64,000 nt of DNA from DAOTTY01 sp034437575 (GCA_034437575.1 DAOTTY010000081.1:1-64000); one strand, 5' to 3'; positions 35,383 through 44,726 are shown, counted from the first letter of the stretch. The notes: generated by a model from the sequence alone, not told the origin. A program made the numbers and translations.

Positions 35383-35405
35383 GGGGCGTGGTGTAGACAC
35401 GCCCC
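35383..35405. repeat. GC-rich hairpin after the molybdoenzyme gene
   Basis: GGGGCGTG (35383-35390) pairs perfectly with CACGCCCC (35398-35405) around a 7-base loop, 17 bases beyond the stop codon on the minus strand. It lacks a T-run in either direction, so it may mark an mRNA 3' end rather than a classical terminator. The rest of the gap 35192-35422 has another small dyad (AGTTAC/GTAACT at 35351-35369) and no ORF. Confidence 0.45.
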
Positions 35406-35422
35406 GGTAGTGTTGCATGGTG

Positions 35423-38239
35423 CTATTTTACATCATGCCAGGCTGTGTGGACTTCGCTGGCATTCGCTTTGATGGCTCGCAGCAGCGCATCCTGGTCAAC
35501 AGGGATGCTGAAAATGCGAACGCCCGTCGCATGATAAATGGCATTGCATATGGCAGGTGTGGTGTTAATTGACGGGATTTCGCCAACCCCCTTGGCACCG
35601 TAGGGGCCAGCCTCAGCGCGATGTTCTACCAGATGCGAGATGATTTCTGGCGTATGCTTAATGCTGGGCATTTTGTAGCGGGCCAGCATTTGCGTCCAGG
35701 GGATGCCGTTTTCTGTGATGTAGGATTCGGTCAGGCAGTTGCCCATTGCCATGACGATGCCACCCTCGATCTGGCCTTGCAGCATCAGCGGGTTGATGGC
35801 CCGTCCGATGTCTGTGCCGCTGACGACCTTAAGGACCTTAATCTCGCCTGTTTCGGTGTCTACTTGCACCAGTGCGGCCTGCGTGGCATAACTGAAAGCA
35901 AAGTGCATGTCACCGCCTTCACCCAGCGGTTTCGTGGCAGGTGCCCAGTATTCATGGCGTGATATGGGTTTGAGGCCGCTTTGCCGCATGAATTTGACAA
36001 CATCGCCAAACTCGACGCTGTGGCCGTTGCGGCGCATCAGTCCCTCTTCGTAGTAGATTTCCTCCGGGGGCACGTCCAGAATCTCAGCCGCAGATTTCGT
36101 CATTGCCTCGCGCAATGCGGAGGCGGCCAAACGCGCTGCGTTGCCCGTCATAAACGTCTGTCGGGAGGCGGTGGTGGGGCCGCCGTTGGGTGTCAGGTCT
36201 GTGTCGCACAACAGCACCCGTACCTTATCGTAAGGCATTCCCATCTCTTCGGCGGCGCACTGGGCCACTACATGCGCGATGCCCTGGCCCATATCTGCTG
36301 CTGCGGTGCGGACTTGGATAGTGCCATCTTCAAACGCCTCGACCTCTGCCTCCGAAACATCTGGGGCACCACCGCCAAGCCCGGTGTTCTTGTAGGCGGC
36401 TGCGATGCCCCATCCGTAGGCTTTATGCCCATCGCGCCACCCCCACTTGAAGCCGCTGCCGTTGTGGTGGGTGACCATATCTTCCTGCACACGGTCAATC
36501 GTTTCCAACAGGCCGACTGATTCCTTCAAGACCTGCCCGGTTGCGGTTGTGATGCCGACCTTTTGCGCGTTGATGCGCCGGAATTCGATAGGGTCAATCT
36601 CCAGTGCCTGGGCGACCATGTCCATGTTTTGCTCAACAGCAAATGCGGACTGCGTTACACCGAAGCCCCGGAAAGCGCCCGACGGCGGGTTGTTGGTATA
36701 CATTGCGTAGCAGTCGATTTTGGCATTCGGTACGCTGTATGGGCCGGTGGCATGTGTTGTAGCACGGGTCATGACCTTATCACCCAGGGACGCATACGCG
36801 CCCGTGTCACCATAAAGTGTGGCCTGAACAGCAGTCAGACGACCATCACGCTTGGCCCCTGTTTTGATGTGAATGGTGGTAGCATGGCGCTTGGGGTGGA
36901 AGATAAGCGATTCCTGGCGGGTGTAGAGCATCTTAGTGGGTTTGCCCGTCGCTTCTGCAAGCATCGCAACGTGAATCTGCCCGGCAATGTCTTCCTTGCC
37001 ACCGAATCCGCCGCCAATCAGAGTGCCGATGACGCGCACCTGCTCCTCTTGCAGGTTCATGGCGCGGGCAATTTGGTTGCGATCCTGATAAGGAATTTGT
37101 GAGCCGACGTAAATCGTCAGTTTCTGATGATCGTCATCATAGCCCGCCGGGATACCAATGGCACACTCAGGTTCAAGGAAGGCGTGTTCGGTGGTAGGGG
37201 TGTGGTAGGTGTGCTCCACAATCACGTCGGAATCGGCGAAGCCCGCGTCAATGTCACCATGACGCACCTTAATGTGCTTGAGCAGATTGCCTGTGGGGTG
37301 TTCCGGGTGCAGGTTGGGTGCGTCCGGTGAGTGGGCATATTCTGGCGTGGTGATGACCGGCAGCGGTTCGTATTCCACTTCGATCAGTTTAAGCGCGACA
37401 TCAGCAATTTCGGCGGTTTCTGCCGCGACAATGGCAATCGCATCCCCAACGTACAGCACTTTTTCGTCGCACAGCACCGGCCAGTCGAGGTAAATCAGGC
37501 CATGAATGTTCTTACCCGGCACATCCTTGTAGGTGAGTACGGATTGCACACCATCGAGGGCAAGGGCCTTTTCCGTCTTGATACTCAGGATGCGAGCGTG
37601 GGCATAGGGCGAGCGCAGCGTGCGGGCGTACAGCATACCAGCAAACACGTAGTCATCGGTGAATTTGGCTGCACCTGTGACCTTCTGCTCTACTTCGATA
37701 GGGGGCACACTGCGGCTAATGACGCTCATTGGCTCGGTAACAGCCGGGTCGTTGACGGGCAGGGGGGTCTCACCGCGCTTTTCCGCAGCAGCAGACTGAA
37801 TGGCCCGGATAACGCTGGTGTAGCCGGTACAACGGCAGTATGTGTCTTTAAGCGCGACCTTGATGTCGTGCTCGTCTGGATTGTCGTTTTCGTCTACCAG
37901 GGCGGCGGCGGTCATAATCAGGCCGGGGGTGCAAAAGCCACACTGCACCGCGCCATGATTGATGAAGTTCTTTTGCATCGGGTGCAGGGTGTCGTTTTCT
38001 GCCAGCCCTTCGATGGTTGTCACATGGCGGTCTTGTGCTTTCCAGACGGGGTACACGCATGAATCGACGGGTGTGCCATCTACCCACACAGTGCAAATGC
38101 CGCATTCTGCTTCTTCACAGCCGATCTTTGTTCCGGTCAGGCCGAGGTCTAAGCGCAAGAACTGTGATAGGGTGCGCGATTCCTCGACTTCTAACGTGTG
38201 CTGCTGGTTATTAACAGTGATGTTGAGTGTTTGAGTCAC
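35423..38239 (-). CDS. Xanthine-dehydrogenase-like molybdoenzyme, FeS + Mo subunits fused
   Basis: 938 residues. Residues 1-160 carry two [2Fe-2S] sites: Cys41, 46, 49 and 61 (GCEEAECGICTVWVDG), and Cys100, 103, 135 and 137 (QCGFCTPG, YCRCTGY). Residues about 180-930 form the molybdopterin domain with GGFGGKEDIAG, GAFRGFGVTQSAF, AADMGQGIAHVVAQ and the C-terminal GAKGVGEIPSI with the catalytic Glu. The Glu of GGFGGKE matches the purine-recognising Glu of xanthine oxidoreductases, which aldehyde oxidases lack. FAD comes from the gene immediately upstream. It starts at GTG 38239 with GGAGG 6 bases before. Proximity to a nucleoside-type importer supports purine oxidation. Confidence 0.9.
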   Translation of the reverse strand: MTQTLNITVNNQQHTLEVEESRTLSQFLRLDLGLTGTKIGCEEAECGICTVWVDGTPVDSCVYPVWKAQDRHVTTIEGLAENDTLHPMQKNFINHGAVQCGFCTPGLIMTAAALVDENDNPDEHDIKVALKDTYCRCTGYTSVIRAIQSAAAEKRGETPLPVNDPAVTEPMSVISRSVPPIEVEQKVTGAAKFTDDYVFAGMLYARTLRSPYAHARILSIKTEKALALDGVQSVLTYKDVPGKNIHGLIYLDWPVLCDEKVLYVGDAIAIVAAETAEIADVALKLIEVEYEPLPVITTPEYAHSPDAPNLHPEHPTGNLLKHIKVRHGDIDAGFADSDVIVEHTYHTPTTEHAFLEPECAIGIPAGYDDDHQKLTIYVGSQIPYQDRNQIARAMNLQEEQVRVIGTLIGGGFGGKEDIAGQIHVAMLAEATGKPTKMLYTRQESLIFHPKRHATTIHIKTGAKRDGRLTAVQATLYGDTGAYASLGDKVMTRATTHATGPYSVPNAKIDCYAMYTNNPPSGAFRGFGVTQSAFAVEQNMDMVAQALEIDPIEFRRINAQKVGITTATGQVLKESVGLLETIDRVQEDMVTHHNGSGFKWGWRDGHKAYGWGIAAAYKNTGLGGGAPDVSEAEVEAFEDGTIQVRTAAADMGQGIAHVVAQCAAEEMGMPYDKVRVLLCDTDLTPNGGPTTASRQTFMTGNAARLAASALREAMTKSAAEILDVPPEEIYYEEGLMRRNGHSVEFGDVVKFMRQSGLKPISRHEYWAPATKPLGEGGDMHFAFSYATQAALVQVDTETGEIKVLKVVSGTDIGRAINPLMLQGQIEGGIVMAMGNCLTESYITENGIPWTQMLARYKMPSIKHTPEIISHLVEHRAEAGPYGAKGVGEIPSINTTPAICNAIYHATGVRIFSIPVDQDALLRAIKANASEVHTAWHDVK

Positions 38240-38257
38240 AGTAAGCCTCCTAGTAGA

Positions 38258-39169
38258 CTAAGCGCCAACGCCTTCAGGGGTGGCGGTGCCCGTCTTGGCG
38301 CGTTCAATGGCCAGGGTAAGGGTGCGCTTGAGCAGCACTTCAATCATTTCCTGGCGATATTCGGCGGTGGCACGGTATTTGCTGGTTCGTGGTTTGAGTG
38401 TGTCGTGGGCGACGCGCATTGCTTGCCGGATGGTATCCTCGGTGGCGGGGTGCCCTTTGAGGTAGCTTTCAACTTCGGCGGCGCGGTAAGGGCGCGGTGC
38501 AACTGGGGCCAGGCAAACTCGTGCATCGGTGAGGCTTTCGCCCGCTTCATCAAGTTCGACCCACACCGCACAGCCCAGAATCGGCAGCGCAACGCCCTGC
38601 GGGCGCATAATCCGCTTAAACGCTGTGGCCTGATGTGGCCCGGTTGGTTTAAAGCGCAGCCGAATAAGCAGGTCGCGGGTGCTATCGAGCAGGGATTTGC
38701 CGGGGCCGAGGTACATCTCGCGGATGGGTTGCCACTGGCGTTGGCCGTCCTTGATAATTTCGGCTTCGGCATCCAGCGCAACGAGAGAGGTCGTGCCATC
38801 ACCGGCAGGCAGCGCATGGGCCACGTTGCCGCCCAGGGTTGCCACATTGCGTACCTGCGGGCCGCCGACAACACCGCAGCTTTCGACAAGGCAGGTGGCT
38901 CTGTCAGCCAGGGCCATTGACTTCACAATTTGCGCATGGGTCACGCCTGCACCAATGTAGATATATCGTTCGTCGGCTGTGATGTGGCACAACTCATGGA
39001 TGGCGGTCACATCAACGAGGGCTTCTTGCGGTTCGGCACCCCCCGCACGTAAATCAATGAGCAGGTCGGTTCCGCCTGCGATAACTCGTGCCTTGCCATT
39101 GTACTGACCCAACGCGGCAACGGCCTCATCAACCGTTTTGGGGGAGTGGTAGTGATTCCAGAGTTTCAT
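38258..39169 (-). CDS. FAD-binding subunit of the xanthine-dehydrogenase-like enzyme
   Basis: 303 residues of the CO-dehydrogenase-M/XDH FAD family. FAD-binding motifs are VIAGGTDLLIDLRAGG near residue 35 and VGGPQVRNVATLGGNVAHAL near 105, with a C-terminal CODH_C domain containing APVAPRPYRAAEVESYL. It passes electrons from the FeS sites of the partner protein to NAD+ or another acceptor. The frame is open 28 codons upstream, but homology starts at MKLWNHYHSPKTVDEA (ATG 39169). The partner gene begins 18 bases downstream. Confidence 0.92.
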   Translation of the reverse strand: MKLWNHYHSPKTVDEAVAALGQYNGKARVIAGGTDLLIDLRAGGAEPQEALVDVTAIHELCHITADERYIYIGAGVTHAQIVKSMALADRATCLVESCGVVGGPQVRNVATLGGNVAHALPAGDGTTSLVALDAEAEIIKDGQRQWQPIREMYLGPGKSLLDSTRDLLIRLRFKPTGPHQATAFKRIMRPQGVALPILGCAVWVELDEAGESLTDARVCLAPVAPRPYRAAEVESYLKGHPATEDTIRQAMRVAHDTLKPRTSKYRATAEYRQEMIEVLLKRTLTLAIERAKTGTATPEGVGA

Positions 39170-39247
39170 AATGCTTTCGGCATACCTCTTACCTATAACT
39201 ATCAGGGATAAGCAGGCACTTTTCGCTGGGTCTACCGATTCCAACGC

Positions 39248-39263
39248 CGTCATTTGAATGACG
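39248..39263. promoter_or_regulatory. 16-base palindrome upstream of the molybdoenzyme genes
   Basis: CGTCATT-TG-AATGACG, a perfect 7+7 dyad, lies 79 bases before the FAD subunit ATG in the 144-base gap after the ABC ATPase gene. The size and symmetry fit a dimeric repressor such as a GntR or MarR family member. No regulator gene is visible nearby, so this is only a candidate. Confidence 0.4.
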
Positions 39264-39313
39264 ACCTGCCGACTCTTACAATGATATGGATTTCTTTAAG
39301 TTTTGTCTAACGT

Positions 39314-40864
39314 TTAATTCGCCGTCTGTACATTGGGGCGAACCCCCGTCATCATCAGGCCGATCTCCTCAGTCGTTGTGCTTTCATTATCAACAGTCCC
39401 AATAATGCGTCCCTCATACATGACGATTACCCGGTCAGATAGGGCGCGTATCTCGTCTAAGTCCTCAGAAATGAGCAAAATGGCCATGCCTTTTTCGCGT
39501 TCTTCCAGCAAGCGCTTATGAATGTATTCTGTCGCGCCGATGTCTACACCGCGAGTGGGCTGGGCCGCAATGAGCACCTGTGGCCTTTGGGCAAGTTCGC
39601 GGGCCAGTACCAGCTTTTGGATGTTGCCACCGCTCAGGTTTTTAATCGGTGTGTTGTGGCCAGGGGTTTTGATTTCAAACTCGATTATCTTTTGCTGCGT
39701 GTCGGCGGCGATGCGCTTGTTGTTGAGGAAGATGCCGCCCGCAGCATAGGGCGCTGTATTATGGTCGTGTAAGACGTAGTTCTCAGCGACAGTGAACTCC
39801 TTGACAACACCGTCAATCATGCGCTCCTCGGGGATGTATGAAACGCCTTGAGCCTTGATCTGCGAAGGTGATAGTCCAACGATGTTTTTGCCGCTGACTG
39901 AGATAATCCCGCGAATGACGGGGCGTAACCCCGCGATGACCTGAGCTAGTTCACGCTGGCCGTTGCCGCTTACACCTGCCACGCCGAGAATTTCCCCCGC
40001 GTGCAGGCTGAAATTGATGTCGTGTAACCCTGAGTTCTCACGATCACTCATAGCAGAAACAGTGGTGACGGATAGGCGTTTGCCAGCAGGTTTTTGCGGT
40101 GGGCGCTGGTAGTCTAACAGGACTGGACGCCCCACCATCATCTCGGCTAGTTTGGGTTTGGTTGCCTCTGCCACTGGAATGGTATCCACACGGCGACCAT
40201 CGCGCAGCACTGTAATCCGGTCACTGATGGCGAGTACTTCGTGCAGCTTGTGCGAGATGAAGATGAGCGCGTGCGCGTCTTCGGCCAATTGCTTCAGGAT
40301 TACGAACAGGTCATCGACTTCCTGCGGGGTGAGCACGGCGGTGGGTTCGTCTAGAATCAGCAAATCAGCCCCCCGGTACAGCGCCCGCAAAATTTCGACA
40401 CGCTGCTGTTCCCCGACGGCAAGCTGCCAAACCGGGACAGTGGGGTCAACTTTGAGGTTATATGCCTGCGATAGCTCGGTGAGCTGCTGTGCTACACGTC
40501 TCGTATCGCTGAGCAGACCGCGACGGGATTTCATCCCTAGAGCCACGTTTTCGGCAACGGTCAGGGATGGCACGAGCATAAAGTGCTGATGGATCATGCC
40601 GATACCATGTGTGATGGCATCCTGTGGGGAGCGGACGCTAATGGGGCGGCCATTGATGGTTATTCGACCCTCATCCGGTTGGTAAAGGCCATAAAGCATT
40701 TTCATGAGGGTGCTTTTGCCTGCGCCATTTTCACCCAGTAGCGCATGCACTTCGCCCGATTTTACATCGAAGTCGATGTGATCGGCGGCTAGCACACCGG
40801 GGAACCGCTTCACAATGCCAGACATCCGTAGGGTGTTGATTTTTGTGCTTTTCGTCAAAGCCAT
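39314..40864 (-). CDS. Nucleoside-type ABC transporter ATPase (two ABC domains)
   Basis: 516-residue double ATPase of the BMP-associated type (YufO-like). The first half has Walker A LLGENGAGKSTLMKMLYG, the LAVGEQQRVEILRAL signature and LLILDEPTAVLTPQEVDDL. The second half has a degenerate Walker A (VAGVSGNGQRELAQVI), LSGGNIQKLVLARELAQ and QPTRGVDIGATEYIH, as is usual for this class. The open frame extends 20 codons upstream, but ATG 40864 fits the family N-terminus. It is the last gene of the four-gene importer; the molybdoenzyme genes follow. Confidence 0.93.
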   Translation of the reverse strand: MALTKSTKINTLRMSGIVKRFPGVLAADHIDFDVKSGEVHALLGENGAGKSTLMKMLYGLYQPDEGRITINGRPISVRSPQDAITHGIGMIHQHFMLVPSLTVAENVALGMKSRRGLLSDTRRVAQQLTELSQAYNLKVDPTVPVWQLAVGEQQRVEILRALYRGADLLILDEPTAVLTPQEVDDLFVILKQLAEDAHALIFISHKLHEVLAISDRITVLRDGRRVDTIPVAEATKPKLAEMMVGRPVLLDYQRPPQKPAGKRLSVTTVSAMSDRENSGLHDINFSLHAGEILGVAGVSGNGQRELAQVIAGLRPVIRGIISVSGKNIVGLSPSQIKAQGVSYIPEERMIDGVVKEFTVAENYVLHDHNTAPYAAGGIFLNNKRIAADTQQKIIEFEIKTPGHNTPIKNLSGGNIQKLVLARELAQRPQVLIAAQPTRGVDIGATEYIHKRLLEEREKGMAILLISEDLDEIRALSDRVIVMYEGRIIGTVDNESTTTEEIGLMMTGVRPNVQTAN

Positions 40865-40892
40865 TGCGCTCAACCTTGCTGACTTGCTATGG

Positions 40893-40923
40893 TGTGGGGC
40901 TGTTAGCAAATAGCAGCCCCACA
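40893..40923 (-). other. Intercistronic hairpin after the BMP gene
   Basis: A 10-base perfect stem, TGTGGGGCTG (40893-40902) with CAGCCCCACA (40914-40923), has an 11-base loop. It lies between the binding protein and ATPase genes. With no T-run it is more likely an mRNA-stabilising or processing structure that favours expression of the binding protein. Confidence 0.6.
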
Positions 40924-40934
40924 TGGGCTAATGG

Positions 40935-42008
40935 CTACGACTCTTCAGTCGATACCGGGTCTTCTATTTCCTCTTCTTCCTCTTCTAATTCTTCCATGCT
41001 TTCATTGTCTGCCATTTCTTCTTCAGGAAGCGTGATGATGTCGCCAGCGATGATGCCATCAATGGTTTCCTCTGCCAGGGCAGTCAGTTCTTCAGATAGC
41101 TCAAATTCTTCGTTGAACTGCATTTCCAGGCCGCCGTTTTCCAGCGTCAGGACGTAGGACTCACCGCCGAGTGTGCCGTCAGCTTTGTTGGCGATCATGT
41201 CTTCGAGGATGACATCCCAGCGGTAAACCTGGAAGGCAACCCCTGTAGTTTCGCTCAGGTTTGCCTGGCTGGACTGTGTGCCAAACCAGACCAATTCATT
41301 GTCTTTCACAATCTGGATGGGACCGGGCACCATCTGGGCAGAACCCGTAAGGACATCGGCATCGTTGGCGACAAGGGTTTCGGCGGCTTCTGTCGCCAGC
41401 GGAACATCACTGAACGAGTTGATGTAGGTCACGTTTGTGGTGATGTCTGGGTTTGCCTGGGACGCACCAAATACGAAACCATCCACGTAGAGCTTGGCGT
41501 CACCTACTTCAACCGGGCCGACCACACCCAGAATGTTTGTTTCAGTGAGATTCGCCGCTAATACGCCGTTGACGTACCCCCCCTGGTCAGCGGCAGCGGT
41601 GTAAGCGTAGACGTTCGGCAGACCAAACGTATCTTCATCGGTGCCCCAGGCGAAGGACTGCTCAGGGAATTCAGAAGCCAGTTCCTCGGTGATGGAACCG
41701 AATTGCGACCCGTGTGCGATAACCATGTCGAACTCACCGCTAACGGCCCATTCACGCAGGGCAACGGCTGCGTCGTCCACCACAAAAATGCCTTCGAGGA
41801 ATTCAAACTCAAACATATCCTCGCCCATATCTTCCTGAATGAGTGTTAGCGCGTCGAACATGCTTTGGCTGAAGGCAAGGTCATTGGTGGCACTGGGCGC
41901 TACAGCCGCGACGCGAAATGGCGCGTCCTGGGCCGCTGCTGGCGTGACACTCAGAGTAGCTAACGCGCCCAAAATTAGAATTGCAACGAACCGACGTGTG
42001 TGCTGCAT
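40935..42008 (-). CDS. BMP-family nucleoside-binding protein
   Basis: 357-residue binding protein of the BMP/PnrA family. A signal peptide (about 1-27, ending AAA) is followed by FRVAAVAPSATNDLAFSQSM, the typical start of the mature domain. Conserved segments include MVIAHGSQFGSITEELA, FAWGTDEDTFGLPNVYAYT, and AADQGGYVNGVLAANL with VVGPVEVG after it. The C-terminus is a very acidic tail of about 30 residues (EELEEEEEEIEDP). No lipobox cysteine is seen. The longer frame is rejected because GGAGGAG sits ideally before ATG 42008. PnrA relatives bind purine nucleosides. Confidence 0.9.
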   Translation of the reverse strand: MQHTRRFVAILILGALATLSVTPAAAQDAPFRVAAVAPSATNDLAFSQSMFDALTLIQEDMGEDMFEFEFLEGIFVVDDAAVALREWAVSGEFDMVIAHGSQFGSITEELASEFPEQSFAWGTDEDTFGLPNVYAYTAAADQGGYVNGVLAANLTETNILGVVGPVEVGDAKLYVDGFVFGASQANPDITTNVTYINSFSDVPLATEAAETLVANDADVLTGSAQMVPGPIQIVKDNELVWFGTQSSQANLSETTGVAFQVYRWDVILEDMIANKADGTLGGESYVLTLENGGLEMQFNEEFELSEELTALAEETIDGIIAGDIITLPEEEMADNESMEELEEEEEEIEDPVSTEES

Positions 42009-42081
42009 AGTGAAGACTCCTCCCTTATGTGGGTAAATATAATACGCGGAGCGAAGAATGCCCGCGATATATACGAATATG

Positions 42082-43026
42082 TTAACCGCTCCGGTCAAAT
42101 GGTTTTGTCAGGGCGGTGGGTTGTTCTCGCTGATTGGACGCCAGGGCAAGCGCGATGATCGTAATCACGTATGGTGCCATCACGGCGAACTCTGACGGAA
42201 TTTGTTGGAAAATAGCAAATTGGTTTTCCAGCACTTGCACTTGAAGCTGAAGCGCGTTAACGAAGCTAAATAGCAAAGCACCGGCCAGCACACCAAATGG
42301 ACGCCACCCGCCGAAGTAAACCAGCGCAACTGCGATGAAGCCCATGCCGCTGGTCAGGTTTTGCTGGAAGACTTTGAGCAGTGCAATGGATAGGGATGCG
42401 CCTGCCAACCCTGCCATGATGCCGCCAAACGTCACTGTCATGTAGCGGATGCGACCAACGCGAACGCCCACTGCATCAGCAGCCTGTGGGTTTTGCCCCA
42501 CAGCCCGAATGTTTAGACCGAATGTCGTCCGGTTGAGTACGAATGCTGCGATTGGAACCATTAGAAACGCGATATACACCAGAAGATTGTGGTTGAAGAA
42601 AACCTCACCGATATAGGGAATGTCTGACAGTATCGGGAATGTTAAACGTTGAAAGCCATTAACGGACTCCGGTGTGCCGACAAGCTGCTGGAAGAGCAGC
42701 TCGCTAAATCCGAGTCCGAAAAGGTAGAGGCCAATCCCGCTGATGCCCTGCTCGGCTTGTAGCGTGACGCTGATAAAGGCCATCATAAGGCCGAGCAACC
42801 CGCCAGCGATAATGGCAGCTAAAATGCCTAGCAGCAGGTTTCCAGTCAGGAAGACGACATAGTAAGCCGCAAATGCCCCTAGCAGCATGATGCCATCGAC
42901 ACCTAAATTGAGGACGCCACTGCGCTGGCTGAAGGTCTCTCCAATGGCGGCAAAGATGTACGGCGTTGCCAGACGAATCATAGAGGCGAAGACGCTGGCG
43001 CTGAAAACTTGCGTCAGAATATCCAT
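42082..43026 (-). CDS. Nucleoside-type ABC permease (YufQ-like)
   Basis: 314-residue membrane protein of the branched-chain/nucleoside permease family with about eight hydrophobic segments. Typical motifs are IGETFSQRSGVLNLGVDGIMLLGAF near the N-terminus and FGLNIRAVGQNPQAADAVGV with MTVTFGGIMAGLAGA in the second half. It is the second permease of the importer, 3 bases after the first one. Confidence 0.92.
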   Translation of the reverse strand: MDILTQVFSASVFASMIRLATPYIFAAIGETFSQRSGVLNLGVDGIMLLGAFAAYYVVFLTGNLLLGILAAIIAGGLLGLMMAFISVTLQAEQGISGIGLYLFGLGFSELLFQQLVGTPESVNGFQRLTFPILSDIPYIGEVFFNHNLLVYIAFLMVPIAAFVLNRTTFGLNIRAVGQNPQAADAVGVRVGRIRYMTVTFGGIMAGLAGASLSIALLKVFQQNLTSGMGFIAVALVYFGGWRPFGVLAGALLFSFVNALQLQVQVLENQFAIFQQIPSEFAVMAPYVITIIALALASNQREQPTALTKPFDRSG

Positions 43027-43029
43027 GAG

Positions 43030-44187
43030 CTATATCTCATTGGTCGCGGGTTGATTGGGGGTTTGGGGTTCGGCTGCTTCTGGCCTGGGTAGTGCCAGGG
43101 CGTTTGCCTGGTGTTTTACCATGCGGCGCGTCCAATATTGGCTGCTGACGACAAATACAACAATCAGGCCGTTGATGGCCGTCACCAGTGACGCTGGAAT
43201 GCCGACAGCCCGCTGCATGCCCTGGGCACCGATCAGCAGCCCGCCGAATAAAATCGAGGCAGGAATGGCACCAATTGGGTTCAATCCACCGAACAAGGCC
43301 GCCACAATCCCGTTGAAGCCAGCATTGGCCGTGAACCCGGTGGGTGAGCCGTCTGTTTGCAGGCGATATTGCAGCCCAAGCACCTGTACAACACCGGCAA
43401 GGCCCGCCAGCCCGCCTGCCAGGAACATCGACAGTACCGCCTGCCGATTGACGTTGATCCCGGCATAGCGCGAAGCTCGTTGGTTCAGCCCGACAGCACG
43501 TATACGGTAGCCAATGGTGGTGCGCCACAGCAGCACATAAACCAGTATGGCAACACTGACAGCGACAACCAGCCCGAAGTGCAGGCGGGTACGGTCAAAC
43601 AGAATCAGTTCTGGCCCGATGGGAATGGAGATGCGTGCGAGTTGCGCTGCTTCTGTGATGCGGGCAGTTTTGGGAATGTTGTTGAATCCGGCGGTTGCGG
43701 GGTCCAGCATGATGCCATTGAGCAAGAAATTCATCATTTGCACGGCAATCTGGTTGAGCATGATGGTGCTAAGGATTTCGTTGACACCGAAATACGCTTT
43801 CAAGTACCCAGCGATGCCACCAAACGCGCCCCCGGCCACGAATGCAGCCACCAGTGCCGCCGGGATAATGACCAGGCCCGGTGAGTTTGAGAGTTGCAGG
43901 GCAACCGCTGTGCCAATGACGGCACCGGTAATCATCTGTCCTTCGCCGCCAATGTTAATCACCCCACCCCGGAAGGCGATGGTGATGCCAACAGCGACAA
44001 ACATGATGGGCGTGGCCTTAACGAGCGTTTCTGCGAATTTGTTCTGCGTGCCGAAAGCACCATCCCACATGGCGGCAAAGGCTTCGAGTGGGTTGGTGTT
44101 GAGCGCAATGAGCATGATGGCGGCGACGACCAGGGCGGCGATTAGTGCAGCCATAGTTGGTATGATGATGCGGATACGGTTTAACAT
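43030..44187 (-). CDS. Nucleoside-type ABC permease (YufP-like)
   Basis: 385-residue permease with about ten hydrophobic segments. Conserved features are FRGGVINIGGEGQMITGAV, YFGVNEILSTIMLNQIA, GYRIRAVGLNQRASRYAGI and SMFLAGGLAGLAGV. The C-terminal 35 residues are polar and proline-rich. It heads the importer operon on the minus strand; the 251-base region upstream (44188-44438) is shared with the divergent small membrane protein. I see no convincing -35/-10 pair there. Confidence 0.92.
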   Translation of the reverse strand: MLNRIRIIIPTMAALIAALVVAAIMLIALNTNPLEAFAAMWDGAFGTQNKFAETLVKATPIMFVAVGITIAFRGGVINIGGEGQMITGAVIGTAVALQLSNSPGLVIIPAALVAAFVAGGAFGGIAGYLKAYFGVNEILSTIMLNQIAVQMMNFLLNGIMLDPATAGFNNIPKTARITEAAQLARISIPIGPELILFDRTRLHFGLVVAVSVAILVYVLLWRTTIGYRIRAVGLNQRASRYAGINVNRQAVLSMFLAGGLAGLAGVVQVLGLQYRLQTDGSPTGFTANAGFNGIVAALFGGLNPIGAIPASILFGGLLIGAQGMQRAVGIPASLVTAINGLIVVFVVSSQYWTRRMVKHQANALALPRPEAAEPQTPNQPATNEI

Positions 44188-44438
44188 ATCAGGCCCAGTT
44201 GATAGCTGAGTGCAAATTGGGGAGAGCGACGCCTCCGATTAAGACGCCATTTAGTATACTTTAAGACAAGTTGGCGGTGCCATCCAACAACGTCCACAAC
44301 ATTCGCTGTTGATTTCCGTACAATCTTTACAAATGCGACCTAAAAGTGTTTTAAGGGGCAGGGAACCTTGTCAGAGGTGGGGGAATCGCAGTAAAATTTG
44401 AGAGCTTAGTAAGTGAAGTTTGGAACAAAGGTCGTTAA

Positions 44439-44675
44439 ATGTCTAATTTGACACTCCGTCGTCTTTTTGTGTGGTCAGTTTCGTTGATACTGGGCTTTGC
44501 CCTCACCGTTTTACTGTTTGAAGTCATGTTCCCGGCCCTCATACCGCAGGAAGCTGGCAAGAACCTTCTTGATGATTATGGGATCGGTTACACGCTGGGC
44601 ACAGCCCTCCCGATTGCAATGATCTTCGTCGCCTGGCTTGATTACTTCATGGACACCCGTATTCACGCTGACTAG
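44439..44675 (+). CDS. Small two-helix membrane protein
   Basis: 78 residues with two hydrophobic segments (about 10-32 and 53-68) and a short charged middle containing KNLLDDYGIGY. It has no recognisable motif or family. The protein is independent: a 251-base gap lies upstream, and a strong terminator follows the stop by 6 bases. That combination supports a real gene. Function unknown. Confidence 0.7.
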   Translation: MSNLTLRRLFVWSVSLILGFALTVLLFEVMFPALIPQEAGKNLLDDYGIGYTLGTALPIAMIFVAWLDYFMDTRIHAD

Positions 44676-44681
44676 ACTTCA

Positions 44682-44711
44682 AAGCCGCCTGAAAGATGGC
44701 GGCTTTTTTCT
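44682..44711 (+). terminator. Intrinsic terminator of the small membrane protein gene
   Basis: AAAGCCGCC (44682-44690) pairs with GGCGGCTTT (44699-44707) around an 8-base loop, followed by three more T residues. The A-run on the left lets it also work for the convergent deacetylase gene ending at 44727. Confidence 0.92.
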
Positions 44712-44726
44712 TCGATACGCTGCCGC

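Noticed and set aside
39169..39187. Five-codon leader ORF (ATG at 39184) overlapping the FAD subunit start
   Set aside because: The ribosome site is too close to its ATG and the peptide has no feature; chance is more likely.
44191..44220. Possible third copy of the mevalonate hairpin element (GGCCCAGTTGATAG...GCAAATTGG)
   Set aside because: It shares GGCC, GTTGATAG and a GCAAATTGG tail with copy 2, but lacks several central bases and the paired arms, and lies beside unrelated genes.
44188..44438. tRNA or other RNA gene in the longest gap
   Set aside because: No cloverleaf, CCA end or conserved RNA motif is visible; only short dyads and an AT-rich stretch.
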